Assembly: GCA_032622095.1 (NCBI GenBank)
Contig: CP136062.1
Location: forward strand, 155,616,875-155,680,874
DNA: 64,000 nt
Reading direction: 5' to 3'
Origin: Siphonodentalium dalli
Lineage: Eukaryota; Mollusca; Scaphopoda; Gadilida; Siphonodentaliidae
The notes below the pieces were generated by a model. It saw only the letters and a list, made by a program, of their open reading frames with translations. It was not told the origin of the DNA and did no database searches. The position numbers were made by a program, and so were the translations under genes. Shown in pieces: positions 60,430-64,000 of this stretch; the first letter of the stretch is position 1, and the number at the start of each line of letters is the position of its first letter.

Positions 60430-61750
60430 ACATATCAGCCTATCGGTACCTCGCAATAATGAGACAGGCGTTAACAGTATATTATTGAAACATTTAAGTC
60501 ACGAAGACGAAATTAATGGCACAACACACACGAACAACAACACACTACTAGACACCGGAAACAAAATACAGCAGACGGCAGAAATGTAATCTGAAACACT
60601 GTGAGGGACGTGACTAACCGATTGATTGAGCCGGGTCAACTCAACCACCCGTCTTGAAGAGATGTGAGACCAAAGAGGACCATGAGCTAAGCCGTTACCA
60701 CAGGTCGATGTCTCACTTGACACAGCTGCCCTAGTATCCCCAGAACTCCTGCACCACACATCAATGGATGTACCCCTCTGCAAAAGTGGGCAACTTTAGG
60801 GATTCTTACCTCTGGCAGTGGGACAGTAAACACATTCTACCCGGGCCCACACGGGGAAATATTTCTTTATTATGATCAATTAGCAGCAAGCATTAGAAAA
60901 AAAACAGTGTTATGTTGAAATTAAAGACAAGTCATGGATAGATGTCTGAAATATCAGAGCTCATGGAACTATGTATGATATGTCACTGATATGGACAGGA
61001 ATGTCACCCCAAGAACCTCGGGTTGCAGTCCGTTCTGGGTAGGGCGACACATATCCGCGTTGCTCTCAAGCACCGGCGATAACGGCATACTGTACTTGCA
61101 TATTTTCCCAAACACGTCTCGTGTTGCCCTCGTTTCCATCGATCACACTTACGCGACTATAGATATAAAGAACTATAGTTGACATTGCTATGTGGATTAT
61201 GCATGGCGGCATGTTAATCGGCGTCATTACTGTGGCATCATTGTAAAGTACACAAGAAATTGACAAAGCATAGTGAATTGTTTGATGATAACATAAGAGA
61301 GGATCGCAGTTCACGTCTAAGGTTTGGAGTCCTCTCTTAAGTGTTCAGTCTTTTAGAACCAAGAGCGTTTGGTGAGAAGATTTAATTGCACGATATTTGA
61401 AAGTAGAAATAATTCATCAAATTGCTCTCTTAAGTTTCACAATTAGTGTTTTCCTTTAAATTATATATATATAATGTTCGAACTTGTGTCCCTGGTATGC
61501 AGTCAGCAACAAAACATGCTAAACAGATGGGTGAGGTACATGTGGTATTGGAATCCGGTGTATGATTTACAGCTGAAATGTGGGCATATAACTATATGTC
61601 AGTACATGTATATTAATAACCTCTATATATTTTCGGCTTAGACAACGCGTTCGTATTATGTATGTTAGCTGAAATGCAGAATATTAACTTATCAGTACAA
61701 GGTTCCACCTCGTTTTTCACATCAAAGTACTAAATTGTGTACACATGTGG
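60430..61750 (-). repeat. LINE 5'-region repeat, second copy in unit B
   Basis: Counterpart of 22,125-23,690 with about 220 bp missing near 60,910 and about 38 bp missing near 61,248. Confidence 0.65.
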
Positions 61751-64000
61751 ATTGTCTTGTGACGGTCTTGTATATAATCCACACCAAACTGCTCAGTGCG
61801 ATAATCAGGGGACACAGTATCTCTGTGCACATGTCTGCTGATGATAATTAGCTGTACATTTCTGGTGACAACCCCTATTGCTTTACAACTATAATGGAAC
61901 AGTGCAATTATTTAAAAAGGTGATCCACACCGAGTGACCAGACATCTTACTAGCATAGCTGCGCTGAATGTGGGATCCCACATTTCATAAAACCAAGAGA
62001 CAGTGAATATTATAATGCATTCTGGAGGACTATTGCCTACATGTCTCTGAATGGTGTAGAAACCTACCAAATTATAAAAAATACGTCTCTTGTGAGAGAG
62101 TTTCGACAGCCTGTGCACCATGCACGCCCGCATCACCGAAGTGAATTAAGTCACATTAACGTAGTAGATAATTATACAAATTATCGCGGTATATTTGCTT
62201 AAACATATGGTATATAATACCAATCTCATAATGGAAAGTATCATTTGTTACGTCTTGATTATCTAACCGAGGAACGGCAAGAGTTGATGCTTGAAATTAA
62301 CACATGCTTCCAATAATAATTCATACTGGAATCGCAAAGGGAAATTACTGTTTAAAGTTAAATAGCCCTAAATAAAACAAGCAAATATGATACAACTCGA
62401 CATTCCGATTTGTTAGCACCAAATTGGGCACCACTATTTAGCAAATTCCCGCCACATTTATAGTTATATCCTTGATATAAGTACTTTAATGGTGTGGTTT
62501 ATAGATACATGAGTGACGGATCGACGCCATTGGTGTCAGGGCGGGGGGGGGGGGGCACACATAATGACAACAACTATATTGTAGAATTCCACTAAACTTG
62601 TATGATATATTTATAATGTATAATGTATTCAAACGTTTGAGGCGCGGGTCCAGTGGAATACATTATGGACATTCAATGTGAGTCATCCGAACTTGCCTTG
62701 AGGGCTGATTGAAATGCTACGCGGATGAGTCTTTATTCGTCTCCATGGTATACTATGGACTTCTGTCGTACATCTCCATCAACCTTGTATAAAATGTTCT
62801 CAACGCCATGCTATAGGGAGTCTAATGGTTTAGTTTAACCATACGTCAGTCGATGTCATGGTTGGGGACCAAGGAAGGAACATGATACAAACTTCTTTGT
62901 CATCGATTGCCACCAGACGAATACATAATGGAATTTAGATTGTACATGGCATTTAGGGTATGATTTAAAGTTGGCAAAGTGCACCGTCGAAGTGAATGAT
63001 GGACCCGAAGCTCTTTATAATGTGTTTTCACTGGGGCCCGAACCATTCAATTGTATAAAGGTCACAACCTCACTATTACAGAACCAAATAAGTCCAATAT
63101 GAACATATGTGGAAATTTAAGTCAGACATGAACCTATGTGTACGAGAATATGCTGGAAATGTATATGTAGGCGTCTATATGATATACTGCACTACATGGT
63201 GTACTTTAAAGTCACATGGCTGTATGCGCTCCGAAATACACCTAATAATATTCGCTGTAGATTTTTCCCGGTATCGAAATAGGTCGAGATATACTTCCAT
63301 TTTACTGCAGTATAGTCCCAGACAGACGCATTGAACTCATACAAAATATAACTTTGAAGACGGTGTTTGGGTGCTAAACAAACAACAGCCATGTCACGGC
63401 ATGGCACATTAAAGATAATTCTGTGTTACGCTATTCCTGATATTGTAGAAATAAAGAGCGTTTGTTTCACTTCTGTGCGAAAAATTGAAAACAGCTGGAA
63501 GATGTATGTGACCATGGCAATTATTTATCAGAGCATATATATGATGCCGGAATATAAATAGATCGTGTATCTGTCAACCTATATTATACCTCCTACTAAA
63601 TTAGGCAGACAAATATTTGGAAGCTCGAATGAGCCATGTCCGTTTAACATACTAAACACATGGTGCGTTCTAAATCAGGAATCGAAGTCGGATAAACCAT
63701 ATTGTAATACGACCTTGCCTAAACCTACACACAAGGCTCGTCCTGATTGGTCAGTATCCTGTATTCCCATGCAGACGCGGACCGTCCTTTTGTAGTACAA
63801 TTCTAGATATTTTGAATTGTACCACAAACAATGTGGTACAATCAGTGAAATGCTGCCAACGCCTCGAAATTTCAGAAGTCAAACCATACGGCCATTGGCT
63901 AATGTCATGCTAAAGACTGAAGAAAGAGACATATAATGACTAACTACTGTATTATACTGATTTTTAGTTAAGTTAGAACAAAAATAAGTCTTAAATGAAT
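61751..64000. other. Right end of copy B; no supported gene
   Basis: Counterpart of 23,700-26,640, lacking the CR1/L2-like remnant (junction near 61,913). Includes the 13-G run at 62,543-62,555. Confidence 0.6.

Larger units (their letters stand above)
37030..64000 (+). repeat. Copy B of the direct segmental duplication
   Basis: This is the partner of bases 1-26,640. Its first feature is the last exon of the GTPase gene whose first three exons lie in the unique stretch just before it. Copy B is therefore continuous with a gene and is not a random insertion. Because the homology continues to base 64,000, a further GTPase exon 1 is predicted about 1.5 kb beyond the right edge. Confidence 0.97.

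Overview
This window is animal nuclear DNA. It is AT-rich, has long introns and GT-AG splice junctions, carries eukaryotic transposons, and shows no bacterial-style gene packing. A tRNA-derived SINE tail ending in TTAAACCCAAACCAATCAATC (read on the minus strand), CCCTAA-derived satellite DNA, Helitron and LINE remnants and an invertebrate-type RGK GTPase suggest a lophotrochozoan, perhaps a gastropod mollusc. The species assignment is inference.

Layout. The dominant structure is a direct duplication. Bases 1-26,640 (copy A) are collinear with 37,030-64,000 (copy B) in the same orientation. The offset is 37,029 bp at the left end and 37,360 bp at the right end. Homology runs into both window edges, so the true breakpoints lie outside. 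The single-copy part, 26,641-37,029, holds the first three exons of a Rad/Rem/Gem/Kir-type (RGK) small GTPase gene: 28,181-28,472, 30,820-30,908 and 36,168-36,351. Its last exon is not in the unique part. It is the first feature of copy B, at 37,772-37,980. Splicing the four exons gives an uninterrupted 258-codon frame (257 aa). The matching last exon in copy A (738-949) is also intact, so it should belong to an upstream paralogue whose first exons lie left of the window. The simplest reading is a tandem array of RGK genes with a repeat unit of about 37 kb, of which the window shows one full unit and parts of its neighbours.

Inside each unit, left to right in copy A coordinates: the RGK last exon and 3'UTR (738-1,304); an ATC/TCA-rich microsatellite; about 3.2 kb of degenerate CCCTAACC / GGGACGGGAC satellite (1,690-4,860); a diverged tandem pair (5,340-6,000); a 1.3 kb palindrome (about 7,640-8,960); a decayed minus-strand Helitron Rep/helicase gene (about 9,225-12,970) with an internal 525 bp tandem duplication; a 1.6 kb LINE 5'-region repeat (14,385-16,065); a tRNA-SINE with 11-bp target-site duplications (16,342-16,651); a 73-75 bp tandem repeat (18,275-18,505); an L1/Tx1-like LINE ORF2 remnant (19,020-20,690); a minus-strand zinc-knuckle LINE ORF1 remnant with its 5' region (20,985-23,690); a CR1/L2-like reverse-transcriptase tail (23,700-24,420); and AT-rich DNA with small hairpins leading to the promoter region of the GTPase gene.

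Function. The RGK gene is the only convincing host gene. Everything else supported here is repeat or transposon-derived. Many indels between copies A and B fall in the repeats, whereas the RGK last exon keeps its frame in both copies.
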